Shown here: one piece after another, positions 34,308 to 42,701 of the stretch
Layout: each line of letters opens with the position of its first letter
How positions within the stretch are numbered: position 1 is the stretch's first letter
Source: Flavobacterium undicola
Lineage (GTDB): Bacteria > Bacteroidota > Bacteroidia > Flavobacteriales > Flavobacteriaceae
NCBI RefSeq assembly: GCF_009909155.2
Contig: NZ_JAAAPM020000003.1
Span: 62,001-126,000, forward strand
Reading direction: 5' to 3'
DNA length: 64,000 bases
Notes under the pieces: generated by a model
What the model saw: the letters and a program-made list of their open reading frames with translations, nothing else
Database searches by the model: none
Told to the model about the DNA's origin: nothing
Made by a program: the position numbers and the translations under genes

Positions 34308-35648
34308 TTAAAATCTAGCCTGTAATCTAAGTGTAAAAATATTATCGTGTTTATCTTTTATGTAATCTGCTCCGGCATTTAGAGATTTTTCATTAACAGG
34401 TAATGTATAACAAGCCATTACTTTAATGTAATCATTGAAATAGTATTGCCATGCGAATGCCCATGTATTGTATTTCAAATCATCCTTTGTTTTAACTCCA
34501 TCTCCTGATAATTTAGTGTTCGGATCAAAAACATCATATCTCAAAGAAACCTCATTTACCTTACCTACATTTTTAACTAATGAAACATAATAACCTTCTA
34601 CATTTCTTACTTTGTTAGCATTGAACAAGGTGTTAACCTGAGCAGTATTTGTTGTTCCTGAATAAGTTCCTCTAATGTATTCTCCTTTTAAAGATAAACC
34701 TCCCAAGAAATCATAATACATCTGTACCTCTGCACCAAACAATTCTTTCTTCATTTTATCTCCTACATTAGGAGTAAATGAGTTATTATTCACATCTGAA
34801 AACACTGTTGGAGTAGGAGTTGTTTGAGCAATTACAGTAGTATTTCCTAGATATGTATGTGCTCCAAAATCAATACCCAATCCTTTACTTGGAAATTTCA
34901 AAGAATAAACCGCTCTAGCCATTATATCTTTTCCATTATCAACGTCTTTTGCCTGATTAGCTAAAGCTCCTTCACCAAAATTACCATTTAACACTGCAAA
35001 TTGTAGTTTTAAAGGAATTTCGAAATTTGTAACAAAATCAGCTTCTAATTTAGCTCCCTGATCTCTTTCAGTAGGATAAAGCGTTCTGGTCATCAAAGTT
35101 CTTTCGGCAAATTCTCTCGATGCAGAAGAATATTCTATCTCATATGTTGGTCTGTTAAACTGACCAACCCATAAAGAGAAGGTATTTAACCAACGGTCAT
35201 TCAACTGTACAAAAGCATCTTTTAAAGTAACTTGATGTGCTTCAAAGTTGGGTTGCAAAACAAAATTCACACCATCAATAGGTTTATATGTAAATTTAAT
35301 CCTTGCTCTTCTGATGTAAAATGAGTTGTCTTCATAAGCTGATCCCGTTACTAGTACGCCATGTTGAGTTCCGTCAGAAGCCCATGAATCGTACATTTCA
35401 TATTGTGCTTGTATATAACCAGAAACTTTAATTTTTGATAATTCATTAACAACTGATTCTACAGCCGAAAATTTCTCCTCAAAGCCTGCTAATTTCATTG
35501 AATGATCATCTACAGATTCTTTTAATTGATTGATATCCACTGTTTTCAAAGTATCAACACTTTCTGTTTTAACAGTATCACTTGTAACCTCTTGCGCATT
35601 AGTCCAAACTGATGTCATCACTAAAACTGCAAATAAAATTTTTTTCAT
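34308..35648 (-). CDS. OprP/OprO-like phosphate-selective porin
   Basis: A 446-residue outer-membrane barrel. A signal peptide (cleavage near TNAQ) is followed by a coiled-coil-like stretch (about 30-70, as in OprO/P trimer porins), KVSGYIQAQYEMYDS, RRARIKFTYKP and many aromatic-ended strands, ending in RLQARF with terminal Phe. It is the first gene of the pst operon, and its promoter carries the best Pho-box-like array of the window. Function in phosphate or polyphosphate uptake follows from family and context. Confidence 0.9.
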   Translation of the reverse strand: MKKILFAVLVMTSVWTNAQEVTSDTVKTESVDTLKTVDINQLKESVDDHSMKLAGFEEKFSAVESVVNELSKIKVSGYIQAQYEMYDSWASDGTQHGVLVTGSAYEDNSFYIRRARIKFTYKPIDGVNFVLQPNFEAHQVTLKDAFVQLNDRWLNTFSLWVGQFNRPTYEIEYSSASREFAERTLMTRTLYPTERDQGAKLEADFVTNFEIPLKLQFAVLNGNFGEGALANQAKDVDNGKDIMARAVYSLKFPSKGLGIDFGAHTYLGNTTVIAQTTPTPTVFSDVNNNSFTPNVGDKMKKELFGAEVQMYYDFLGGLSLKGEYIRGTYSGTTNTAQVNTLFNANKVRNVEGYYVSLVKNVGKVNEVSLRYDVFDPNTKLSGDGVKTKDDLKYNTWAFAWQYYFNDYIKVMACYTLPVNEKSLNAGADYIKDKHDNIFTLRLQARF

Positions 35649-35673
35649 TTTTATTATATGATTAATTTTTTTG

Positions 35674-35729
35674 CAAATTTCAGTTTGCTATGTTAAGCTA
35701 ATGTTAACACAACATTATGTTGATGATAA
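35674..35729 (-). promoter_or_regulatory. Pho-box-like array and promoter of the porin-pst operon
   Basis: On the minus strand four hexamers start every 11 bp: TTATCA, ATAATG, TTAACA, TTAACA (35729 down to 35691). After 9 bp comes the -7 box GAAATTTG (35681-35674, one mismatch to TAnnTTTG). The array takes the place of a -33 element. The same arrangement occurs at 37799 and 40765. Confidence 0.7.
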
Positions 35730-35892
35730 ATTAATGTTTGCGTAAGAATAAAACCCCATATATTAATTAATTGTGATTAAATCGTTTACTTATAAACAAG
35801 AAAAAACTTATTTTTTTATTTCTAAAATTATATTTTTTTTTGAATTCACAGCTTTTAAAAGCTTTAAAAACTAAAAAAACATCAATTAATTC

Positions 35893-36966
35893 TTATATAA
35901 TTTCTTTTTCCTTCATTGCTTTTTCAATCGTGAATGAAAACTCAGAACCAATTCCAAATTCACTTTCAACATATATCTTCTCCTTATGAGCTTCGATAAT
36001 ATGTTTCACAATGGCCAGTCCTAATCCTGAACCCCCTTCGGATCTGGAACCACTTTTATTCACACGATAAAAGCGTTCAAAAAGCCTTGGGATATTTTGC
36101 TGTTCTATTCCTTCGCCGTCATCACTTATTCGAACTAAAACTTTTTCTTTGGTTAAATTCACCACAGCCACTTCTGTAGCACCTTCTTTTTTACCATACT
36201 TAATTGAATTCACAATTAGGTTTTCGATAACTTGTTGAATTCGGTCTTTATCCGCTTTGACAAAATTGGGACGGATATATTCGTTTTCAAAGCTCAGAGT
36301 GATTTTTTTCTTATCGGCTTTCATCTCTAACAAATCAAATACATTTCGAATCAATTCAACAATATCAAATTCGGTTATCTCTAAATTCAAATCTCCCGAT
36401 TCTAACTTAGTAATCATATCCAAATCTTCTACAATATATATAAGACGCTCCACTCCTTTATCGGCACGTTTTAAATATTTTTTTCGAATAGCCTTATCTT
36501 CCATCGCTCCATCTAATAAAGTGGAGATATAACCCTGAACTGTAAATAATGGTGTTTTTAACTCGTGTGAAATGTTGCCCAGAAACTCTCTTCGATATTC
36601 TTCACGAACTTGCAGCATTTCAATTTCCAATTTCTTATCGGTTGCAAACTTCTTAACTTCTCTGGTTAAAGTTTCCATATCAGTTGTAATGGGCTGATTG
36701 ATTAGAGTACTGGATTCTAATAAAGAAACATCATCGTATATTTTTTTGACTCTTCTATAAATGAAGCGTTCTACACGATATTGCAATACCAAAAAAGAAA
36801 AAAGATAAATAGCAAAAACAAAGACAATACCAAAAACCCATAAACTTTGAATAGGAGCTTTAAAAATAATTATCGCCAAGAAAACAACAAAACCAGTAGA
36901 AAAAAGACTGATGTAAAATGCCGATTTGATGGCAAATTTATAGGTTTTTTTAAAGCTAATTTTCAT
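35893..36966 (-). CDS. phoR: Phosphate-type sensor histidine kinase (PhoR-like)
   Basis: A 357-residue kinase. Two membrane helices occupy about residues 13-57 with almost no periplasmic part, as in PhoR. The dimerisation domain has the phospho-acceptor H in NISHELKTP (about 135). The ATPase domain has the N-box NLIVNSIKYGKKEG, G1 box ISDDGEGIEQ, F-box and G2 box GSGLGLAIVKHI. It has no PAS domain between helices and HisKA, unlike E. coli PhoR. It lies 42 bp downstream of the response-regulator gene and upstream of the porin-pst operon. Confidence 0.9.
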   Translation of the reverse strand: MKISFKKTYKFAIKSAFYISLFSTGFVVFLAIIIFKAPIQSLWVFGIVFVFAIYLFSFLVLQYRVERFIYRRVKKIYDDVSLLESSTLINQPITTDMETLTREVKKFATDKKLEIEMLQVREEYRREFLGNISHELKTPLFTVQGYISTLLDGAMEDKAIRKKYLKRADKGVERLIYIVEDLDMITKLESGDLNLEITEFDIVELIRNVFDLLEMKADKKKITLSFENEYIRPNFVKADKDRIQQVIENLIVNSIKYGKKEGATEVAVVNLTKEKVLVRISDDGEGIEQQNIPRLFERFYRVNKSGSRSEGGSGLGLAIVKHIIEAHKEKIYVESEFGIGSEFSFTIEKAMKEKEII

Positions 36967-37008
36967 TTATTTATTTCTTGATGTTTAAAGTATAATAGAA
37001 TAAAAATA

Positions 37009-37695
37009 CTATACTTCAAATTTATAACCTACTCCTTTAATGGTTTTAAAAAGATCATCGCCGATTTTCTCACGAAGTTTTCTAATATGCACATCAATAG
37101 TTCTTCCGCCTACAACTACTTCGTTACCCCAAACCTTATCCAGAATTTCATCTCTTTTAAATACCTTTCCAGGTTTTGAAGCAAGAAGATAAAACAATTC
37201 AAACTCTTTTCGAGGCAAAGAAATCTCGATATCGTCTTTTATTATTTTATATTCTTCACGATTAATTTCAATTCCTCCTACATTTAGCGTTTCACTGTCT
37301 TGCCCTGTTGTTTCTTTCAATCTTCGCAACAAGGCTTTCACTTTACTTACTAACAACTTTGGCTTAATAGGTTTAGTAATATAATCATCGGCTCCTGCAT
37401 CAAAACCGGCTACTTGAGAATAGTCTTCGCTTCTTGCAGTCAGGAATGTTATAATTACGTCTCTTAATTCGGGAATGTTTCTAATGTTTTCACAAGCCTC
37501 CATACCATCCATTTCTGGCATCATGACATCCATAATAATTAAATCAGGTAATTCCTTTTTGGCTTTAGCAATAGCTTCTCGACCATTAGAAGCCGTTACA
37601 ATTTGATAGCCTTCTTGAGTTAAGTTATAACCTACAATCTCTAAAATATCCGGTTCGTCATCTACCAATAAGATCTTTGTGTTTTTCTTTTTCAT
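37009..37695 (-). CDS. phoB: OmpR/PhoB-type response regulator
   Basis: A 228-residue regulator. The receiver domain has DDEPD (acidic pocket), DLIIMDVMMPEMDG with the phospho-acceptor Asp, TARSE and the Lys in DDYITKPIKP. The C-terminal winged helix has SLPRKEFELFYLLASKPGKVFKR and VGGRTIDVHIRKLREKIG. The ATG at 37695 is chosen over one 54 codons upstream, whose extension has no receiver-like sequence. It pairs with the kinase downstream. It probably binds the 11-bp-spaced arrays in this locus. Confidence 0.92.
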   Translation of the reverse strand: MKKKNTKILLVDDEPDILEIVGYNLTQEGYQIVTASNGREAIAKAKKELPDLIIMDVMMPEMDGMEACENIRNIPELRDVIITFLTARSEDYSQVAGFDAGADDYITKPIKPKLLVSKVKALLRRLKETTGQDSETLNVGGIEINREEYKIIKDDIEISLPRKEFELFYLLASKPGKVFKRDEILDKVWGNEVVVGGRTIDVHIRKLREKIGDDLFKTIKGVGYKFEV

Positions 37696-37798
37696 ATCTA
37701 GCAAATTTTCTTTTGCGATTGTAAATGTAACAATAAAAAAACAGCATAAAAGCCGTGTTAACCGTAATTTAAAGAGATAACAATTTAGTAATGCTGGA

Positions 37799-37854
37799 GC
37801 AACATAATCATAACAACCGATTAACACGAACTTTACAAAGCTGCTATTTCTTTG
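37799..37854 (+). promoter_or_regulatory. Pho-box-like array and promoter of the TonB-receptor gene
   Basis: Four hexamers start every 11 bp: GCAACA (37799), ATAACA (37810), TTAACA (37821), TTTACA (37832). After 9 bp comes TTTCTTTG (37847-37854, one mismatch to TAnnTTTG), 18 bp before the ATG. Spacing and order match the porin promoter exactly. Confidence 0.7.
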
Positions 37855-37872
37855 CAAAAAATTTAATCAATT

Positions 37873-40668
37873 ATGAAACTTAGATTATTCATTCTAACAC
37901 TTTTTATCACTACAATTAGCTTTGCTCAAAGTAAAGGTACAATTTCAGGGGTAATAACAGACAAAGATTCTAATAATGAGACATTACCCTTTGCAAATGT
38001 TCTTATAAAAGGAACAAAATTTAATGCCACTACAGATATTGACGGAAAATATTCTATTTCTATTACTCCAGGAAGCTACATTATTCAGTTTAGCTTTGTA
38101 GGATACGAACCTAAAGAAATCCCTGTAAAAGTAATCGAAGGAGCTAAACTAACTATAAATCAAGCTTTGTCTTCAGGAGCATTCACCCTTAAAGATGTTG
38201 TGGTAAAAGCTACTGTTAATAGACAAAAAGAAACTGCTTTATTATTAGAACAAAAAAATGCAGTGGAGATTAAGCAATCAATTGGTGCACAAGAAATGTC
38301 CCGAAAAGGAGTTAGCAATGTGGAGCAAGGATTAACAAAAATCACTGGAGTAACTAAAGTAGGATCAAGAGGTATATTTGTTAGAGGATTAGAAGACCGC
38401 TATAACAACTTATTAGTAAACAACCTAAGCGCACCTTCAAACAATCCTTATAGAAAAATACTTCCTTTAGATATATTTTCAACTGATATTGTTGGAGCTA
38501 TTGATGTTTACAAAACTTTCAACACTAATATTTCAGGAGATTTTGCAGGAGCAACATTCAATATAGCTACTTCAACAACCAGCAAAAGTGAAACTAAACT
38601 TAACATCGGTTTTGGGTATACCACAAACAATAACTTATCTCCTTTTCTTTTAGCTTCTGACATCAAAAACACAAAAGGCTTATTAGGTTTATCAGGAGAC
38701 GACAGAAGCTTATCTAGTGCATTAGGAAGCACTCCTTCTAATCATGTTTTAACTACAAATGAATCTTTAGAAACTTTAAAATCAGGCTGGAACGTTTCAG
38801 AAACAAAGAATCCGTTAAACACAAGTATTAATTTCTTACATTCTGAAAAATTCGATCTGACCGAGGGTAAGCATTTTTCTTATTTATTATCTTTAAATGC
38901 AGAAAACAGCTATAGCATTCTAAAAGGTATCAGCAATACCTTTGACACTAATGGAACTTACAACAACAATACTATAAATTCAGAGTATCATTATAAAACA
39001 GCTGTATCTTCATTATTAAATTTAAACTATAAAACGACTAAATTAAACCTAGTCTCTAACACGTTTTACTTACGTTCTACCGATAATTTAATCCAAGATC
39101 AAAAAGGAGCTTTTAGCGGATTATTAGAAAATAAAAATGTATTAGTAAGAACGAATCAATTAGACCAATCAGATTACATTAACTCACAATTATTGGCAGA
39201 TTATAAAATTGGAAATAATGAAACTCAAAAACTAAAAGCTGGCGTTTCATTTGCAACAACATCTTACCAACAGCCTGATAGAAAATTTTTTAAATCAAAC
39301 TTAGACTCAAACAATAATATAAGTGTGAGCTATGGAGGAAACAACTTCATTAGACAATATTTAGACATTGACGGAAATTCATTCGTTTCCGGATTATTAG
39401 AATATAATTTAAAATTTGGAAAAGAAGCTCAAAATGCGATTTCATTTGGATACAACGGAAATTTATCAAACACTAGTACTTCGTACCGATTTATAAAGAC
39501 AAATAGTAACTCAAATAAAACTGTAAACGGTTACATAAATTCAGACATTGACAGCATACTAGAATCTGATTTAGTAGCAGGAAATTTCAACTATCAAGAA
39601 AACTCTAATGCTAGTTATAAAACGAAACTAAACGAAAACACCAATGCTGCCTATTCGAATCTTTTATTCAAAATAAATGAGAAATGGGAAATCAATGGTG
39701 GTGTTCGTTTTGAAAAATTCACCAGAGACATCAATTACCGCTTTAATGGTTCTTTTTCTGATCCTTTTGACAAAAAGAAATTTGACAAAAACTACTTCCT
39801 TCCAGCTATTAATATAAAATATGCTTTAGTAGAAAGAGCAAATCTTCGTTTTGCAGCTTCTAAAAATTACACTAAGCCAGTTACAATGGAAGTTATTCCT
39901 ATTTCTTACATCAATGGTGATGGAACAAGTGTACAAGGAAATCCTTTCTTGGTAAATAGCGACAACTTAAATTTTGATTTAAAATATGAATTTTTCCCTA
40001 CAAGTAAAGAGCTTTTTGTAATTAGTGCTTTTGCTAAACATCTGGATAACCCAATCGAAAGAACTTTTAGAGGTGAAGCAGGTGGAAACATCACGACATT
40101 TCTTAATTCTAAAAAAGCTGACCTATACGGTATTGAAATTGAAGGAATTCTTGACTTAGGAAGATTAGGCTCAAGCTTAGATCAATTTTCTATCGGCTTA
40201 AACACAACAATAATGAAAAGTGATGTTACTGTAAACCCAATCACTATCGATAGAACTACAGGAAATCCAATAGAATCTGCTGAAACACATCAAAAAAGAG
40301 AACTACAAGGTGCTTCTAAGTGGCTGGCAAATGCCGATTTAAAATATGAATTTAATTTTACTGAAAATTGGAGCAACACTGCAAATCTTGTTTACTCCGT
40401 TTTCGGAAAAAGAATTTATAGTGTGGGCTCTTTAGGATTAGACCATATTTATGAACTTCCAGTACAACAACTCGATTTTGTATGGACAAGTAAAATATCT
40501 GATAAATATTCTTTAAAATTTGGTGTAAACAATATATTAAATCCTAATAGAAAGCAAATCATTGGAAGCAATAACAATAGTAATATAAACTTTATTGCAG
40601 ATTCTAATATAATTCAAGAATACAAAAAAGGAGTCGGTTTTTCATTAAACTTCGGATACACATTCTAA
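37873..40668 (+). CDS. TonB-dependent outer-membrane receptor (Pho-linked)
   Basis: A 931-residue receptor. A signal peptide (cleavage near SFAQ) is followed by a carboxypeptidase-regulatory-like domain (about 22-105; GTISGVITDKDS.., TTDIDGKYSI) and a plug domain (GVSNVEQGLTKITGV, RGIFVRGLEDRYNN). The barrel ends in NFGYTF with terminal Phe. The regulatory-like domain is usual in Bacteroidota. It is divergent from phoB, its promoter has a Pho-box-like array, and a beta-helix lipoprotein follows. A role in importing a phosphorus compound or phosphate under starvation is inference from context. Confidence 0.9.
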   Translation: MKLRLFILTLFITTISFAQSKGTISGVITDKDSNNETLPFANVLIKGTKFNATTDIDGKYSISITPGSYIIQFSFVGYEPKEIPVKVIEGAKLTINQALSSGAFTLKDVVVKATVNRQKETALLLEQKNAVEIKQSIGAQEMSRKGVSNVEQGLTKITGVTKVGSRGIFVRGLEDRYNNLLVNNLSAPSNNPYRKILPLDIFSTDIVGAIDVYKTFNTNISGDFAGATFNIATSTTSKSETKLNIGFGYTTNNNLSPFLLASDIKNTKGLLGLSGDDRSLSSALGSTPSNHVLTTNESLETLKSGWNVSETKNPLNTSINFLHSEKFDLTEGKHFSYLLSLNAENSYSILKGISNTFDTNGTYNNNTINSEYHYKTAVSSLLNLNYKTTKLNLVSNTFYLRSTDNLIQDQKGAFSGLLENKNVLVRTNQLDQSDYINSQLLADYKIGNNETQKLKAGVSFATTSYQQPDRKFFKSNLDSNNNISVSYGGNNFIRQYLDIDGNSFVSGLLEYNLKFGKEAQNAISFGYNGNLSNTSTSYRFIKTNSNSNKTVNGYINSDIDSILESDLVAGNFNYQENSNASYKTKLNENTNAAYSNLLFKINEKWEINGGVRFEKFTRDINYRFNGSFSDPFDKKKFDKNYFLPAINIKYALVERANLRFAASKNYTKPVTMEVIPISYINGDGTSVQGNPFLVNSDNLNFDLKYEFFPTSKELFVISAFAKHLDNPIERTFRGEAGGNITTFLNSKKADLYGIEIEGILDLGRLGSSLDQFSIGLNTTIMKSDVTVNPITIDRTTGNPIESAETHQKRELQGASKWLANADLKYEFNFTENWSNTANLVYSVFGKRIYSVGSLGLDHIYELPVQQLDFVWTSKISDKYSLKFGVNNILNPNRKQIIGSNNNSNINFIADSNIIQEYKKGVGFSLNFGYTF

Positions 40669-40693
40669 ACAGACACATCCTCATAATATCATT

Positions 40694-40719
40694 AAAGACT
40701 GCCATAACAAGCAGTCTTT
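40694..40719 (+). terminator. Terminator of the TonB-receptor gene
   Basis: A 9-bp stem (40694-40702 with 40711-40719) followed by a T-run, 25 bp past the stop. Confidence 0.85.
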
Positions 40720-40764
40720 TTTCATTTATTAAATTAACATAGTTAACATTATGTTTATCTAAAA

Positions 40765-40831
40765 TTTAGGTTTTACTAACTATAGTATAACCATTAGCTA
40801 ACTTTAGATTGCTTCCTCAATTATACATTTG
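40765..40831 (+). promoter_or_regulatory. Pho-box-like array and promoter of the beta-helix lipoprotein gene
   Basis: Hexamers start every 11 bp: TTTAGG (40765), CTAACT (40776), ATAACC (40787), CTAACT (40798), with TAAC in exact 11-bp register three times. The next register position (40809) is weak (TTGCTT), then 9 bp lead to a perfect -7 box TACATTTG (40824-40831), 28 bp before the ATG. The helical phase is the same as in the other two arrays. Confidence 0.6.
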
Positions 40832-40859
40832 TCCTATTAAATTTAAACACAAAAACAAA

Positions 40860-42044
40860 ATGAAAAAATTAATTTTAAGCTTAACAATTTTATCAACTAT
40901 TTTTGTTAGTTGTACAAATGACAATGGATCATCAACTGCAGATCCTGTTGTAGGCGAAATAACTGGTACAATTACAGCCAATAAAACTTTTGCAAAAGGA
41001 ACATATACTTTAAAAGGTATTGTAAAAGTTGCATCTGGAGTTACAGTTACATTTGACGCTGGATCTACTATCACAGCTGACAAAGCAACTGGAGACAATG
41101 CATTTGTAGTATTAAATGGTGGAAAAGCAATTATGAATGGTACTGCATCAGAACCAATTGTTTTTACTGAAAAATCAGGTATTCCAGGATCATGGGGAGG
41201 AATTATCATGTATGGAGATGCTCCTATAACAGGTGCTGGTGGACTTACAAGTTTATTGTCAGAAGATGGAAATTCATTAAACTATGGTGGTACTAATACT
41301 GCTCACAATGGTGGTTCATTAAAATATGTAAGAGTAGAATATGCTGGTTCTAAATTAGCAGATGGTAACAAAGAAAACAACGGTTTCACTTTCTATGCTT
41401 GTGGTACAGGAACAACATTAGATCACTTAGTTTCTTACAAAGGAGCTGATGATGGATATGAATTCTTTGGTGGTACAGTAAGTATGACAAACGCAATTTC
41501 TTACGGAAATTATGATGATGCTTTTGACTGGCAAGATGGATGGAGAGGACAATTAAATACTAACTGGTATGGTCTTCAAGTTACAAAAGGAAACTTTGGA
41601 ATGGAAATCGAAGCTTCTAGTAACAATAATGCTTTTGGTCCAAAAGTAGACGGAATTACCCTTAAAAGAATTGCTGGATGTACACCTGAAGTAGTTGGTG
41701 ATGTACAAGTTGACTGTTTCCAATTTAAAAAAGAAGGAAATGGAGAATACAACAATATCATTATCGATGGATATGGAAACTACACTGAAGGTTCAACTAT
41801 CTACCAAGGAGCTGCTGTAAAAATTCAAGATGCTGCAACAAATGCTGATCAAGTAAATGCTAGTAGAATTAAACTTACTAACGTAAAAATTACAAATACT
41901 ACACAAACTCTTCCTGTTGGTGCTACTTCTGCAATTGTTGTAAGTTTCCCAGTTGGTTATTTTACTACAAGTACAACTGCAACTGGAGCAACACTTACTA
42001 CAGGAGCTTGGGCTACTGTTGGTGGAATAAATTTGATACAATAA
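40860..42044 (+). CDS. Beta-helix-like surface lipoprotein (Pho-linked)
   Basis: A 394-residue lipoprotein (lipobox Cys at residue 18, IFVSC). Residues about 45-140 contain short repeated strands (GVTVTFDAGSTITAD, GGKAIMNGTASEPIVFT, GSWGGIIMYGDAPI) typical of a right-handed beta-helix. The middle is rich in aspartate and glycine (YGNYDDAFDWQDGWRGQ). Relatives are sometimes mislabelled as multidrug transporters. The ATG at 40860 gives the proper signal peptide. It follows the TonB receptor but has its own terminator-isolated promoter with a Pho-box-like array. Possible role: substrate capture for the receptor. Confidence 0.75.
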   Translation: MKKLILSLTILSTIFVSCTNDNGSSTADPVVGEITGTITANKTFAKGTYTLKGIVKVASGVTVTFDAGSTITADKATGDNAFVVLNGGKAIMNGTASEPIVFTEKSGIPGSWGGIIMYGDAPITGAGGLTSLLSEDGNSLNYGGTNTAHNGGSLKYVRVEYAGSKLADGNKENNGFTFYACGTGTTLDHLVSYKGADDGYEFFGGTVSMTNAISYGNYDDAFDWQDGWRGQLNTNWYGLQVTKGNFGMEIEASSNNNAFGPKVDGITLKRIAGCTPEVVGDVQVDCFQFKKEGNGEYNNIIIDGYGNYTEGSTIYQGAAVKIQDAATNADQVNASRIKLTNVKITNTTQTLPVGATSAIVVSFPVGYFTTSTTATGATLTTGAWATVGGINLIQ

Positions 42045-42074
42045 CTCATAAAAGATAAACTCTTTTACTTAATC

Positions 42075-42101
42075 AAACACCTCTTTTTTAAAGAGGTGTT
42101 T
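42075..42101 (+). terminator. Terminator of the beta-helix lipoprotein gene
   Basis: A 12-bp stem (42075-42086 with 42090-42101) with a 3-base loop and T-run, 30 bp past the stop. Confidence 0.92.
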
Positions 42102-42153
42102 TTTTTGGCATACTATTTGATTTTTTGTATATTTACTACACAAAATCAAGCTA

Positions 42154-42492
42154 ATGAAAAAAAATTACTTTTATAGTATCATTTTAATGGTTTTTTTCTG
42201 CTCCCTAAGCATCACTGCTCAGGAAAATAAGCCGCAAACTAACCTCAACGCTCCCTCTGTTATTGAGGGCTTGAATTTGTACCCAAATCCCGTAAGCAAT
42301 GGTCGAGTAAGCATCTCAACTAAAAATGATGGCGAAAAAGAAATCATCATTTTTGACCTTCTGGGAAAAAAAGTACTTCAAACCCTTCTCAATTCCAGAG
42401 AGCTGAACATATCTAATCTAATGCCTGGTGTTTATATCATCAAGATTAATGAGGGAAATGCAACAGCAACACGCAAACTTATTGTAAGATAA
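42154..42492 (+). CDS. Small T9SS-sorted secreted protein
   Basis: A 112-residue protein consisting of a signal peptide (cleavage near TAQE), a short linker and a type A C-terminal sorting domain of the type IX secretion system: LNLYPNPVSNGRVSI, IIIFDLLGKKVLQ, and GVYIIKINEG..TRKLIVR. There is almost no passenger, so it may be a remnant or a tiny exported protein. It lies just after the Pho-linked lipoprotein gene but has its own terminator before and after it. Confidence 0.8.
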   Translation: MKKNYFYSIILMVFFCSLSITAQENKPQTNLNAPSVIEGLNLYPNPVSNGRVSISTKNDGEKEIIIFDLLGKKVLQTLLNSRELNISNLMPGVYIIKINEGNATATRKLIVR

Positions 42493-42515
42493 AATACAAA
42501 TCCTAAAATAACATT

Positions 42516-42544
42516 AAAAGCTTCAATTAACACTTGAAGCTTTT
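42516..42544 (+). terminator. Terminator of the T9SS-sorted protein gene
   Basis: An 11-bp stem (42516-42526 with 42534-42544), 7-base loop and T-run, 23 bp past the stop. Confidence 0.9.
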
Positions 42545-42655
42545 TTTATTCCAAACAAAAAGCATTTAATACCGTTTTTCAATATGTTTTTTAATTCGAT
42601 TGTTGTGGTATAATGCCGTTGTATATTTCATTAAGTCCAATTTTCATTGGACTTA

Positions 42656-42689
42656 TTTGAAATAACAAACGGTATAATTTATACCTTTG
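42656..42689 (+). promoter_or_regulatory. Promoter of the acyltransferase gene
   Basis: TTTG at 42656-42659, a 22-bp spacer and a perfect -7 box TACCTTTG at 42682-42689. The box overlaps a TTG at 42687, so translation must start downstream, at the TTG at 42702. Confidence 0.65.
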
Positions 42690-42701
42690 CTAAAAAAATT
42701 C

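Noticed and set aside
40734..40748. Two TTAACA hexamers upstream of the beta-helix lipoprotein gene, spaced 9 bp
   Set aside because: The spacing is not 11 bp and the pair lies about 75 bp upstream of the -7 box, just after a terminator. The phased array at 40765-40803 fits better.
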